The notes under the pieces were generated by a model that saw only the letters and a list, made by a program, of their open reading frames with translations, did not search any database and was not told the DNA's origin. This document shows positions 9,076 to 17,785 of a stretch of DNA of 64,000 bases, piece after piece (within the stretch, counting starts at the first letter, position 1; every line of letters starts with the position of its first letter). The position numbers and the translations under genes were made by a program. The DNA is from Henriciella marina DSM 19595 (lineage in GTDB: Bacteria > Pseudomonadota > Alphaproteobacteria > Caulobacterales > Hyphomonadaceae), in contig NZ_AQXT01000002.1 in assembly GCF_000376805.1 (NCBI RefSeq), positions 2,046,001-2,110,000 on the forward strand. Direction: 5' to 3'.

Positions 9076-9977
9076 CAGAAATACCCCTCCTGCTTCTTCA
9101 TTTCCATGGAGGCGGGCGCATCCTTGTCGATGGCGCGGCCTTCGCGTTCCGAGGTCGTGGTGCGCAGCATTTCCTCGATGATCTCGGTGACGGTCGAGGC
9201 AGAGGATTCCACAGCGCCGGTCAGCGGATAGCAGCCAAGCGTGCGGAACCGCACCTTCTTCATCTGCGGGGTTTCGCCAGGCTCCAATGGCAGGCGGTCA
9301 TCATCGACCATGACCATAATGCCGTCGCGCTCCACGACAGGACGCTCGGCGGCAAAATAGAGCGGCACCAGGTCGATATTCTCCTGATAGATGTACTGCC
9401 AGATATCGAGCTCGGTCCAGTTCGAGATCGGGAAGACCCGCACGCTCTCGCCGGGCTTGATGCGGGTATTGTAGAGCGACCAGAGCTCCGGGCGCTGGGT
9501 CTTCGGGTCCCAGCGGTGCTGGGCCGAACGGAAAGAGAAGATCCGCTCCTTGGCGCGCGACTTTTCCTCGTCGCGCCGCGCCCCGCCAATGGCCGCATCG
9601 AACTTGTACTTGTCGAGCGCCTGTTTGAGGCCTTGCGTCTTCATCACATCGGTATGGACCGCAGAGCCATGCGTGAACGGTCCGATGCCCTGCTCGACGC
9701 CTTCCTGATTGATATGAACCAGAAGCTCCGTCTGCGGATCATCATTGAGCGCATCGCGAAAGGCGATCATTTCCTTGAACTTCCAGGTCGTATCGACATG
9801 CAGCAGCGGGAACGGGATGGGCCCGGGATAAAACGCCTTGCGCGCCAGGTGCAGCAGGACGGAACTGTCCTTGCCGATGGAATACATCATCACCGGGTTC
9901 TGCATCGAGGCGGCCACTTCCCGCAGGATATGGACGCTCTCAGCCTCAAGCCGGTCGAGATGGGTCAGGTCTGTCAT
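9075..9977 (-). CDS. cysD: Sulfate adenylyltransferase subunit 2
   Basis: The 300-residue CysD subunit of ATP sulfurylase belongs to the PAPS reductase/ATP pyrophosphatase fold. It carries the PP-loop variant [14 protein letters not shown] near residue 35 and the C-terminal RYRERE-type region replaced by the usual family tail. The ATG giving [17 protein letters not shown] is chosen, because an extra 13 residues in the longer open frame do not match the family. It is the first gene of the cysD-cysNC pair and is read away from kdsB through a 195-base divergent intergenic region. It converts sulfate and ATP to APS. Confidence 0.96.
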   Translation of the reverse strand: MTDLTHLDRLEAESVHILREVAASMQNPVMMYSIGKDSSVLLHLARKAFYPGPIPFPLLHVDTTWKFKEMIAFRDALNDDPQTELLVHINQEGVEQGIGPFTHGSAVHTDVMKTQGLKQALDKYKFDAAIGGARRDEEKSRAKERIFSFRSAQHRWDPKTQRPELWSLYNTRIKPGESVRVFPISNWTELDIWQYIYQENIDLVPLYFAAERPVVERDGIMVMVDDDRLPLEPGETPQMKKVRFRTLGCYPLTGAVESSASTVTEIIEEMLRTTTSEREGRAIDKDAPASMEMKKQEGYF

Positions 9978-10172
9978 GATATATCCGGAATTGCGCAACA
10001 GTCGGTTAGGTAACAAGCAGGACTTGCGCCAACAATGTAGGGACGGTCAACTCAGACACGGGGTTTTGCTAAACCTGCACGATATGCGTGCTGTTTGGAC
10101 CATGGCCCCCGCTTGACGAAACCGGCTGCCGCGCGCAGACCCGCTGGGCGTCATCAGCTAGCTTGCCCGCCC

Positions 10173-10988
10173 ATGAAAACACTCATCGTCATCCCTGCCC
10201 GGATCGGGTCGACCCGCTTTCCGGCAAAGCCGCTTCACAAGATTGCGGGACATTCGCTCGTCTCGCGGGTCGCGGACGTCGCCGCCCGCGTGGCCGCCGC
10301 GCGCAGCGATGTGAGCTATGTCATCGCTACCGATGATCAGGCAATCATGGATCATGCAAACGAGATCGGCGCGCCCGCCGTGATGACGGACCCGGACCTT
10401 GCATCGGGCACCGACCGCGCGCTTGCCGCCGCCCGCACCCAAGGCGAAGCGCCAGACTTCATTCTGAACCTGCAGGGAGACGCGCCCTTCACGCCGCCCG
10501 CCTATCTGGACGCGCTCATCGAAGCGGCATCTACCACGGACGCAGATGTCGTCACGCCGGTCGTGCAGCTCGACTGGGCCGCGCTCGATACGATACGTGA
10601 CCAGAAAATCCGCGAGCCTTTCAGCGGCACAAGCTGTATCCGCCGCACCGACGGCATGGCGCTCTGGTTCTCCAAACAGATCATCCCGGCCGTCCGCAAG
10701 GAAGAGGAACTGCGCGCGGAAGGCCCGCTTTCGCCGGTCTTCCGCCATATCGGGCTTTACGGCTTTCGGATGGCGGCGCTGGACCGGTTCGCCAGCCTGC
10801 CTGTTGGCCACTATGAAGCGCTTGAAGGCCTTGAGCAGCTGCGCTTCCTCGAAAACGGGATGAGCATTCTGACCGTCGCGGTGGAGCCCGGCGCAAACGC
10901 GATGTGGGGCATTGATACGCCAGAGGATGCGCGCTTTGCCGAAACGCTGATCGCCGCTGAGGGCGACCCGATGGAGGCCCTGCGCTGA
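10173..10988 (+). CDS. kdsB: 3-deoxy-manno-octulosonate cytidylyltransferase (KdsB family)
   Basis: A 271-residue CMP-Kdo synthetase family enzyme with the signature IPARIGSTRFPAKPL, the SGTDR metal/nucleotide loop, QGDAPF (QGDEP in most homologues), HIGLYGFR and LEGLEQLRFLENG. The ATG at 10173 starts exactly at the family N-terminus; the frame upstream is unrelated. It couples CMP to Kdo for lipid A core or capsule. The Glu-to-Ala change in QGDEP is within the substrate-facing loop and may mean a modified sugar acid. It is the first gene of a plus-strand run whose next gene overlaps it by one base. A KdsD homologue lies at 24160, so Kdo supply is partly encoded here, but this copy could be a second, capsule-specific KdsB. 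Confidence 0.9.
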   Translation: MKTLIVIPARIGSTRFPAKPLHKIAGHSLVSRVADVAARVAAARSDVSYVIATDDQAIMDHANEIGAPAVMTDPDLASGTDRALAAARTQGEAPDFILNLQGDAPFTPPAYLDALIEAASTTDADVVTPVVQLDWAALDTIRDQKIREPFSGTSCIRRTDGMALWFSKQIIPAVRKEEELRAEGPLSPVFRHIGLYGFRMAALDRFASLPVGHYEALEGLEQLRFLENGMSILTVAVEPGANAMWGIDTPEDARFAETLIAAEGDPMEALR

Positions 10989-11605
10989 TGGCTGTCGACC
11001 TCTATATTGTTCGCCACGGCAATACATTCGACAAGGGCGATACCGTCACCCGCGTCGGCGCGCGCACTGACTTGCCCCTGTCGGTTTCCGGCACCGCTCA
11101 GGCAGGCGCGCTTGCCGAGCACTTTAAGGACATCGCTTTCACGCAGGCCATTGCCGGCCCTCTGAAACGTACCCGGCAGACCGCTGATGCCATTCTCGCC
11201 GCGCAGGCGAGCCCCCCTGAGCTGGAGATTGGCAATTTCCTGCGGGAGATCGACTATGGCCCGGATGAAAACCAGCCAGAAGACGCGGTGATCGCCCGTA
11301 TCGGACAGAACGCGCTCGACGCCTGGGAACGGAGCGCCACACCGCCGCCCGGCTGGCGGTTCGACCCGGTCGCCATCGAGGGCCAGTGGCAGAGCCTGTT
11401 CGCCAAACTGGTAAAGTCCGGTACGCCCGGACCGGTCCTCATCGTGACCAGCAATGGCATCGCCCGTTTCGCGCTGACGGCTGGCGGCCTGAAGCCGGAT
11501 GCCAGCCAGCAGGACACGCTGAAGCTGAAAACCGGCGCCTATGGCCGCTTCACGCTGTCCGACGATGCCGAGCTTACCCTCCGTGACTGGAATGTAAGGC
11601 CGTAA
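10988..11605 (+). CDS. Histidine phosphatase superfamily protein (phosphoglycerate-mutase-like)
   Basis: A 205-residue protein with the catalytic RHG motif in YIVRHGNTFDKGD near residue 9 and the second conserved segment GPLKRTRQTADAI. Its start codon overlaps the stop of the kdsB-type gene (ATGA), so it is translationally coupled. In such a position the likely job is removing phosphate from a sugar-phosphate intermediate of the CMP-sugar pathway, comparable to KdsC or heptose phosphatases in function though not in fold. This is inference. A general phosphatase is possible. Confidence 0.8.
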   Translation: MAVDLYIVRHGNTFDKGDTVTRVGARTDLPLSVSGTAQAGALAEHFKDIAFTQAIAGPLKRTRQTADAILAAQASPPELEIGNFLREIDYGPDENQPEDAVIARIGQNALDAWERSATPPPGWRFDPVAIEGQWQSLFAKLVKSGTPGPVLIVTSNGIARFALTAGGLKPDASQQDTLKLKTGAYGRFTLSDDAELTLRDWNVRP

Positions 11606-11660
11606 GGCGCAGACGGAGAGTTGCCGCCCCTGCGTAGACTGGTTACGCGGGGGAGCTTGT

Positions 11661-12650
11661 TTGCGAAGGTCCAGAGTGCCCCTGATGAAAGCGTTGCGTT
11701 TTGCAATTCTTGGAAAAAGCCGTCTCGCTGTGGAGCGGCTTCAGGCTATCGAAGATAATGAAAATACCCGCATCGTTCGCAGCTATTCGGCCGCGCAGGT
11801 CAGCCGCTTTGCGAAAGCCGACTGGACCTCTCTCCTTAATCGCCGGCATGTTGACGCCATCGTCCTCGCCCTTCCGGCAAAGCTTGCCGCAGATGCGGCC
11901 CGCCGCGCCCTTCTGGCAGGCATACACGTTCTCAGCGAACTGCCAGGCGGACTGACCGTCGAAGACATCATCAATCTGCGGGAAGCGGAAACCAAAAGCC
12001 GCGCCATTCTCAAGTTCGGATGTTCCCTGCGCTATCATGAAAGCGTGCGGGCGGCAGAGGATCTGGTCCGCACCCAACCCTATGGGGAGCTGCTGACAGC
12101 CCGCGCGACATACGGCCATGCCGGATTTCCCGGACCGGACGCCAAGGAACATGGCGTCCTGCTGGGCCATGGCATCCATATGCTGGACCTGCTGCATGTG
12201 TTCTTCGGCCCGTTCGAGAGCGTGAAGGCCATGTGCCCGGAGGGGCGCGACGCGAGCGCCAATCTGTTCGCCATTCTGAAAGCCGGGACAGGCGCGATCG
12301 CGCAGCTGCACACCTCTGCCACTTCTTGGCGCCAGACCTTCCGGCTGGAGCTTGGATATGAGCGCGGCTATGTCTGGCTCGATGGTCACCTTCCAGGCCT
12401 TGAAAACTATGGCCCTGAAATGCTGATCCACGCGCAGCTCGTGCAGGATGACGAGACGGGTGCGACGCTGCCCAATCCGGAGGAAACGGTCACCGAGTTT
12501 GCCAGCGTCGATTTTGCGAGTCAGGAGCTCTCTGAATTCATCGATGCGGTAACGGGCAAGGCCCCGCTGCGCCATGGCACCAGCCGCCACGCATTCGACG
12601 CGATGAATATCGCCCAGCGGATTTGCGCGGCCACAGAAACGTGGGCATAA
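11661..12650 (+). CDS. Gfo/Idh/MocA-type oxidoreductase
   Basis: A 329-residue Rossmann-fold sugar oxidoreductase. The N-terminus reads FAILGKSRLAVERL, a degenerate GxGxxG, and the usual EKP catalytic motif is replaced by SELPGGL near residue 100. The later segment GVLLGHGIHMLDLLHVF matches the conserved active-site histidine helix of the family. Because both the nucleotide loop and the EKP lysine are altered, activity may be changed or lost. The TTG at 11661 has GGGAG five bases upstream; an ATG at 11685 is the alternative. The gene sits between the Kdo-type genes and cysQ, suggesting modification of the same surface sugar. Confidence 0.72.
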   Translation: MRRSRVPLMKALRFAILGKSRLAVERLQAIEDNENTRIVRSYSAAQVSRFAKADWTSLLNRRHVDAIVLALPAKLAADAARRALLAGIHVLSELPGGLTVEDIINLREAETKSRAILKFGCSLRYHESVRAAEDLVRTQPYGELLTARATYGHAGFPGPDAKEHGVLLGHGIHMLDLLHVFFGPFESVKAMCPEGRDASANLFAILKAGTGAIAQLHTSATSWRQTFRLELGYERGYVWLDGHLPGLENYGPEMLIHAQLVQDDETGATLPNPEETVTEFASVDFASQELSEFIDAVTGKAPLRHGTSRHAFDAMNIAQRICAATETWA

Positions 12651-12689
12651 GCGCTCCGGACTGACCCTTCCATGAGACCAGGAGACGGC

Positions 12690-13487
12690 ATGACGACGAT
12701 CACAGGCGAACAGCTGGCGCGTATTGCCCTCGATGCAGGCAAGCTGGTGATGGAGGTCTATTCGACCGACTTCGACGTCGAGCGAAAGGATGATGCCTCG
12801 CCTGTCACGGAAGCTGACGCAAAGGCTGAAGTCCTGATCCTGGCGGGACTGAAAGCGGCTGAGCCAGACCTCAAAGTCGTTGCCGAGGAGTCGGCATCGG
12901 CCGGCCACATCCCTGAGCACGGCCACCGCTTTGCCCTGGTCGATCCGCTGGATGGCACGCGCGAATTCGTCAATCGCAACGGCCAGTTCACGGTCAATAT
13001 CGGCATCATCGAACACGGCAAACCTGTGATGGGCGTCGTCTATGCGCCCGCCCTCAACCGGCTATTTGTCGCCGAAGGCCCGGACACGGCCTGGCAGGCT
13101 GACGTGAAGCCGGGCGAGCCTGTGCCCGCAAGCGATGTTCGCCGCCCACTGCATATCCGCAAATGCCCGGACGTCGGCGTCACGGCCATTGCGTCCAAGT
13201 CCCACCGGTCCCCCGAAACCGATGCCTTCCTGAAGAAATTCAAGGTCGGCGAGATCATCTCGGCAGGCTCATCCCTGAAGTTCTGCCTGCTGGGTGCGGG
13301 AGAGGCCGACCTCTATCCCCGCATGGGCCGCACGATGGAATGGGACACAGCTGCCGGACAGGCAGTCGCCGAAGCGGCTGGCGCCGTCGTCCTCACAGAA
13401 GACGGCACGCCGCTACGCTATGGCAAACGCGAGCGCGGCTACGATAATCCGCACTTCATCGTCTATGGCGATGTGGCGCCTATCTGA
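12690..13487 (+). CDS. cysQ: 3'(2'),5'-bisphosphate nucleotidase
   Basis: A 265-residue inositol-monophosphatase-fold enzyme that hydrolyses PAP to AMP. The metal site is visible in VAEES, DPLDGTREF near residue 95 and WDTAAGQAVAEAAG near residue 220, which is the CysQ form of the family. AGGAGA at 12678-12683 is ideally placed for the ATG at 12690. PAP is the by-product of every PAPS-dependent sulfotransfer, so its presence in the same cluster as cysD-cysNC strengthens the idea that PAPS is used nearby for sulfation or sulfite production. It ends two bases before the convergent galE. Confidence 0.93.
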   Translation: MTTITGEQLARIALDAGKLVMEVYSTDFDVERKDDASPVTEADAKAEVLILAGLKAAEPDLKVVAEESASAGHIPEHGHRFALVDPLDGTREFVNRNGQFTVNIGIIEHGKPVMGVVYAPALNRLFVAEGPDTAWQADVKPGEPVPASDVRRPLHIRKCPDVGVTAIASKSHRSPETDAFLKKFKVGEIISAGSSLKFCLLGAGEADLYPRMGRTMEWDTAAGQAVAEAAGAVVLTEDGTPLRYGKRERGYDNPHFIVYGDVAPI

Positions 13488-13489
13488 GC

Positions 13490-14485
13490 CTAATTGTCAG
13501 GGCGGGATTTGTGATCGTCCTTCTGGTGCCAGGCCCAAGCCGTCTCGAGAATCGTATCGATATCAGAACGCATTGGCTGCCAGCCGAGCACGCGTTCAGC
13601 CTTGGCCGCTGAGGCGACCAGTGATGGCGGATCGCCCGGACGACGCGCACCCGCCTGTCTTGGCACAGGCCTTCCAGCCACCCGCGATACCGCGTCGGCC
13701 AGTTCACTCACCGAAACGCCCCTGCCGGTCCCGAGATTGAAGATGTCGCTGTCGCCTCCGCCCGCCAGGTAATCGAGCGCGCGCCAGTGAGCATCTGCGA
13801 GATCGCTGACATGCACATAGTCACGCACCGGCGTGCCATCGCGGGTATCAAAGTCAGTCCCATTGATCGTGAAGGTGAAGGTGCCATCCATGGCGCCCAT
13901 GATCGCCAGAGGGATTACGTGCGGTTCAGGGTCGTGACGTTCTCCGGTCATGCCTTTCGGATCGGCGCCGCCTGCATTGAAGTAGCGCAGGATAACCGAC
14001 TTCAGGCCGTGGGCCATGCCAAAGTCCTGTATCACCCGCTCCGCCATCATCTTGGACGCGCCATATGGGTTGATCGGCCTTTGAGGCGTGTCCTCGGTGA
14101 TCAGGTCAGCATGAATGCCGTAAGTCGCACAAGACGATGAGAAGACCAGACGTCTGACATCAGCCGCCTGCATTGCCTCCAGCAGGCTCAGCGTTCCAGC
14201 GACATTATTCTGATAGTAAAGGCCGGGTTGCTGCATGGATTCAGCGACATAGGCATAAGCCGCAAAGTGAGCGACAACATCTGGCTGCACGGTTTGCAGC
14301 GTTTTCGTCAGATGTGCGGTGTCATGCAGATCGCCTTCAACCAGCTCGCCCCATTTTACGAAATCCTTCCAGCCTCGGGAAAGATTATCGTAGACGACGA
14401 CCTCCCAACCGGCTTCGGCAAATGCCTTGCAGCTGTGGCTGCCTACATAGCCTGCTCCGCCTGTCACCAGCACTTTTTTCGTCAC
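13490..14485 (-). CDS. galE: UDP-glucose 4-epimerase
   Basis: A 331-residue short-chain dehydrogenase/reductase of the extended type. It begins VLVTGGAGYVGSH (NAD-binding GxxGxxG) and has the catalytic Ser/Tyr/Lys set in SSSCATYG and YGASKMMAE, near residues 120-150. Length and motifs match bacterial GalE, which interconverts UDP-glucose and UDP-galactose for glycan precursors. It is read convergently to cysQ. Upstream on its strand lies the terminator of the TonB receptor, so it has its own promoter within 14486-14570 or nearby. A related UDP-sugar epimerase specificity is possible. Confidence 0.92.
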   Translation of the reverse strand: MTKKVLVTGGAGYVGSHSCKAFAEAGWEVVVYDNLSRGWKDFVKWGELVEGDLHDTAHLTKTLQTVQPDVVAHFAAYAYVAESMQQPGLYYQNNVAGTLSLLEAMQAADVRRLVFSSSCATYGIHADLITEDTPQRPINPYGASKMMAERVIQDFGMAHGLKSVILRYFNAGGADPKGMTGERHDPEPHVIPLAIMGAMDGTFTFTINGTDFDTRDGTPVRDYVHVSDLADAHWRALDYLAGGGDSDIFNLGTGRGVSVSELADAVSRVAGRPVPRQAGARRPGDPPSLVASAAKAERVLGWQPMRSDIDTILETAWAWHQKDDHKSRPDN

Positions 14486-14570
14486 TTGCCTCAGCCTCGC
14501 ACTCGATCAAACCCGTGGCGTTCACGCCTAGGCCAGAACGCCAGACTTTGGAATGCCTCGCGGCCTATAG

Positions 14571-14598
14571 AAAAAGGCGGCACCGGAGCGCCGCCTTT
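14571..14598 (-). terminator. Intrinsic terminator of the TonB receptor gene
   Basis: A hairpin AAAGGCGGC (14573-14581) and GCCGCCTTT (14590-14598) is followed on the minus strand by a run of T. It lies about 30 bases past the receptor stop and has the classic form of a Rho-independent terminator. Confidence 0.85.
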
Positions 14599-14629
14599 CC
14601 CGAATTTCTGCCGTTGGCGTCTGCCGGGG

Positions 14630-17524
14630 CTAGTTCCCGCCGAAACGCTTCGTAACACTGATCTTGAAGGTCCGGCCGAACGGATTGTGCGTGTAAGGAT
14701 CGTAGCTCACATCGAAGTAGGCGAGCGGCGGATCCTCGTCGAACACGTTCACAACCGACAGACCAAGGTCGAGTTCATAGTCAGACCGCCAGGTGTAGAA
14801 GGTGTCCAGCGTCGTCATAGAGTCGATCTCTGACGGACCGCCAACAAAGGCGCCCTGCAGGTTCGGCGTACCACGTTCGTCTTCATAGGAATCTATGTGA
14901 CGGATGACGCCGCGCAGGTTGTGATTGCCGAACGCAAAGTTCGCTGTGACGTTCGCTTTCCACTGTGGCAGGGAACGCGAGAAGTTGGACCGGTTGAACT
15001 GACCAACACGGTCACCACCTGCGATAATCACATCCTCAATGGCAAAGTCACCGACGTCATATTCGAGAATATAGGTTGCATCGACACCGAGCGAGAACTC
15101 GCCGCGACCCGTATCCCAGACCTGTTCAGCACGGAAATCGATACCCGACGTCTTGATATCCGGACCATTGACAACATTCGTGCGGATACGCGCGATACCT
15201 GCCCCTGTCGGATTGGCGGGATCCTGAAAAGTGATCCGCGACAGGATGGCGGCGTCTGTATTGCCGGCGGCAAGCGCGGCGAGCGCTGCAGGGACAATAG
15301 CAGACTGGTCTTCAACAATGATTGGGTCTTCAAAATCGAAGTTGTAGTAATCGACTGAAGCCGTGAAGCCATTATTGTTGTCGAACAGCGCGCCGAGGTT
15401 AAAGCTGAACGCCGATTCCGGGCTAAGCTGCGGGTTGCCGAACTGGTCGACCGCCTTGAACGCCGATGCCGGTGCCACGAATTGCAGCGTGGTGACCTGA
15501 CCATCCACCTGGTTCAGCGTCGGGCCCTTGAAGGAAGTCTGGGCAGACCCGCGAAGAGCAAAGCTTTCAGTCGCCTGCCACTTCAGAGCAACCTTGGGGT
15601 CGAACGTCGAGCCAATTTCGCCGCCATAATCTTCGTAGCGGGTCGCGACCTGTACGTTCAGATTGTCGTAGAGCGGGATCTGAAGCTCGCCGAAGAGCGC
15701 ATAGATCGTCTGGTCACGATCGGAGGCGTTCGTACCGGCAAGGAACGAGAAGGGTCCGGTTCCGCCCGGTCCAGGGCTGACCGCAAGGTCCGTGACCTGG
15801 TTCGGCTCAACCTCGAAACCTTCGCGGCGGACCTGCGCCCCGATAGCCCAGCTAACCGGGCCGCCTTGTGCAACCACATTGCTCTGACCGCTCATGGCCG
15901 CATCAAACACGAGAAGGTTTGACGTCACGACCGTACCGACACCATCGGTCAGCCAATCGGCAAGCGTTGTAGAGTTTTCGAGCCCAGGCACATAGTTCGG
16001 GTTCGGATTTCCGGTAATGGCATTCGACGCAATCGCGTTCGAGAACGGGTTGTAGTACTGACAATCCCCCTGGCCCGCAACGAGACCGCCCGCATAGCCC
16101 GGATTGCTGAACGGTGTGGTTCCGGTGGCAGGATCGACGCCGGTTGCCGCATCCGTACAGACACCAAAGCCGTTCAGGGCCGCACTGAAGCCACGGATGT
16201 ACGTGTCATTCGTGATCCGCTCGCCTTCGGTTTCATGGAAGGTGAGGCCTGCATTCCAGGTTACACCATTATCGAACTCACCATCGAAGCTGCCCGCGAG
16301 GCGGTAGCTGTCATAGGTCCGGAAACCTTCCTGCGCGCCGCCTGTCGATGGGAAGCCGCCCCAGCCGAAGGACCGGCCGATGAAGAGGGCCGCAACCGTT
16401 CCAGGCGGGAATGCACCGGGATTGTCCGCCATGAAGCGCTGGAAACCAGGGCTCGAGGCCGGAACGACCTGTGTTGCGAGTTCCTGTGGTGGATAGGACG
16501 GTGAGGTTTTCCACTCAGGCACGTCCGTGTGGGCATAGAGGCCTTCCAGGTGGAAATTGATGCCGTTTCCGAAGGTATGATTGTACTCGGAGAAGATCTG
16601 ATAGCGCTCTTCTTCCTCCACCAGGTTATCGAACTGGGTGAACTGGAAGTAGCACTGATTGACGGCAGCAACGTTCGGGTTCGGGAAGCCGCCGACGGCG
16701 GCGCAACCGGTATCATTCACGTTGGCGGCCAGCGGGGTGATGCCATTTGGCCCGATGCCCAACGGAACATAACGGCCCGGATTGGAGAGCGACGACCACC
16801 CGCCGACAGGGTTGACGTTATAGTCGCGGATCGCCCAGTCTTTTTCGATCAGGCCGGTTTCGCTGCGGAACTGATAACCGGCAGACGTGACCCAGTTCCA
16901 GTTGTCGCCCTGAAGACCGTAAGCGGCAGATATATCATACTCGCCGTCAGAACCTTCAAATGTCTCGTACTGCGCCGAGATCTCGAAACCCTCAAGATCA
17001 TCGCGCGTAATGAAGTTCACCACGCCGGCAATTGCGTCGGACCCGTAAACGGCTGCAGCGCCATCCTTCAGCACTTCGATACGGCCGATGGCCGCCGACG
17101 GGATAACGTTGGTGTCCACGAAGAGCTGAGCCTGCTCACCGACGCCATATGGCGCAAAGGTCTGGCGCTTTCCATTCAGCAGGACGAGCGTCCGGCCTGG
17201 GCCAAGGCCCCGCAGGTTGATGTTCGACGTGCCCTCAAGGCCGTTCGATGAGAACTGGTTCGTCTGGCCGTCGACACCTGTCGACACACCGAGGTTGCGG
17301 ATCAGTTCGGTGATGGACGGGTTGCCTTCGAGCTGAAGGTCAGCTGCGGAGAGCACATCAACCGGCAGCGCGGCGTCTTCCGGCGTGCCGGCAATTGCCG
17401 ACCCGGTAACCGTCACTGTCTGCTGGCGAAGCTCTTCGCCGTCATCATTCTGGGCGTTCGCAGCGCCGGCTGCGCTAAGCGCAAACACCGACGTCGCGAG
17501 CAGCCACTTGTTCGTAGTTTTCAT
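14630..17524 (-). CDS. TonB-dependent outer-membrane receptor
   Basis: A 964-residue outer-membrane receptor. It starts MKTTNKWLLATSVFALSA with a signal peptide cleaved after about residue 24 (AANA-QND), followed by a TonB-box-like stretch QQTVTVTGS and a plug domain containing GRTLVLLNGKR and KDGAAAVYGSDAIAGVVNF. The remaining about 750 residues are beta-barrel with many Gly/aromatic repeats and a strand-like end. The ATG at 17524 has GGGAGGAAACG upstream; the longer frame is rejected. The length and the Oar/CirA-like plug suggest uptake of a peptide or carbohydrate polymer rather than a small siderophore (inference). It stands alone, with selO divergent from it. Confidence 0.95.
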   Translation of the reverse strand: MKTTNKWLLATSVFALSAAGAANAQNDDGEELRQQTVTVTGSAIAGTPEDAALPVDVLSAADLQLEGNPSITELIRNLGVSTGVDGQTNQFSSNGLEGTSNINLRGLGPGRTLVLLNGKRQTFAPYGVGEQAQLFVDTNVIPSAAIGRIEVLKDGAAAVYGSDAIAGVVNFITRDDLEGFEISAQYETFEGSDGEYDISAAYGLQGDNWNWVTSAGYQFRSETGLIEKDWAIRDYNVNPVGGWSSLSNPGRYVPLGIGPNGITPLAANVNDTGCAAVGGFPNPNVAAVNQCYFQFTQFDNLVEEEERYQIFSEYNHTFGNGINFHLEGLYAHTDVPEWKTSPSYPPQELATQVVPASSPGFQRFMADNPGAFPPGTVAALFIGRSFGWGGFPSTGGAQEGFRTYDSYRLAGSFDGEFDNGVTWNAGLTFHETEGERITNDTYIRGFSAALNGFGVCTDAATGVDPATGTTPFSNPGYAGGLVAGQGDCQYYNPFSNAIASNAITGNPNPNYVPGLENSTTLADWLTDGVGTVVTSNLLVFDAAMSGQSNVVAQGGPVSWAIGAQVRREGFEVEPNQVTDLAVSPGPGGTGPFSFLAGTNASDRDQTIYALFGELQIPLYDNLNVQVATRYEDYGGEIGSTFDPKVALKWQATESFALRGSAQTSFKGPTLNQVDGQVTTLQFVAPASAFKAVDQFGNPQLSPESAFSFNLGALFDNNNGFTASVDYYNFDFEDPIIVEDQSAIVPAALAALAAGNTDAAILSRITFQDPANPTGAGIARIRTNVVNGPDIKTSGIDFRAEQVWDTGRGEFSLGVDATYILEYDVGDFAIEDVIIAGGDRVGQFNRSNFSRSLPQWKANVTANFAFGNHNLRGVIRHIDSYEDERGTPNLQGAFVGGPSEIDSMTTLDTFYTWRSDYELDLGLSVVNVFDEDPPLAYFDVSYDPYTHNPFGRTFKISVTKRFGGN

Positions 17525-17657
17525 GTGTCGTTTCCTCCCAAATACTGGACGATCCGCTCTTTTGACGGCGGATTCCCATTGATCTCTGCTGATTTGGAAA
17601 TCGAATTCAATCGCAATTCGGTGTTGCAGTGCGGCATAAATACCTGACAACTTCGAC

Positions 17658-17677
17658 AGCTATCAAAACTGATAGCT
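17658..17677. promoter_or_regulatory. Perfect 8-bp palindrome in the TonB receptor/selO divergent region
   Basis: AGCTATCA (17658-17665), loop AAAC, TGATAGCT (17670-17677). It lies about 135 bases upstream of the receptor start and 110 upstream of selO, a position suited to an operator or an mRNA hairpin. No regulator gene adjoins it. Confidence 0.4.
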
Positions 17678-17785
17678 CTCCATGGGTAAGGCTGACTGGT
17701 ATCGGCTTTCTCACTTCGGCCTTCCGTAGGGTCATTTTTGCCTCTTCTGCTTGCTGCACCCGACAAAAACTGTCATCAGGCGACC

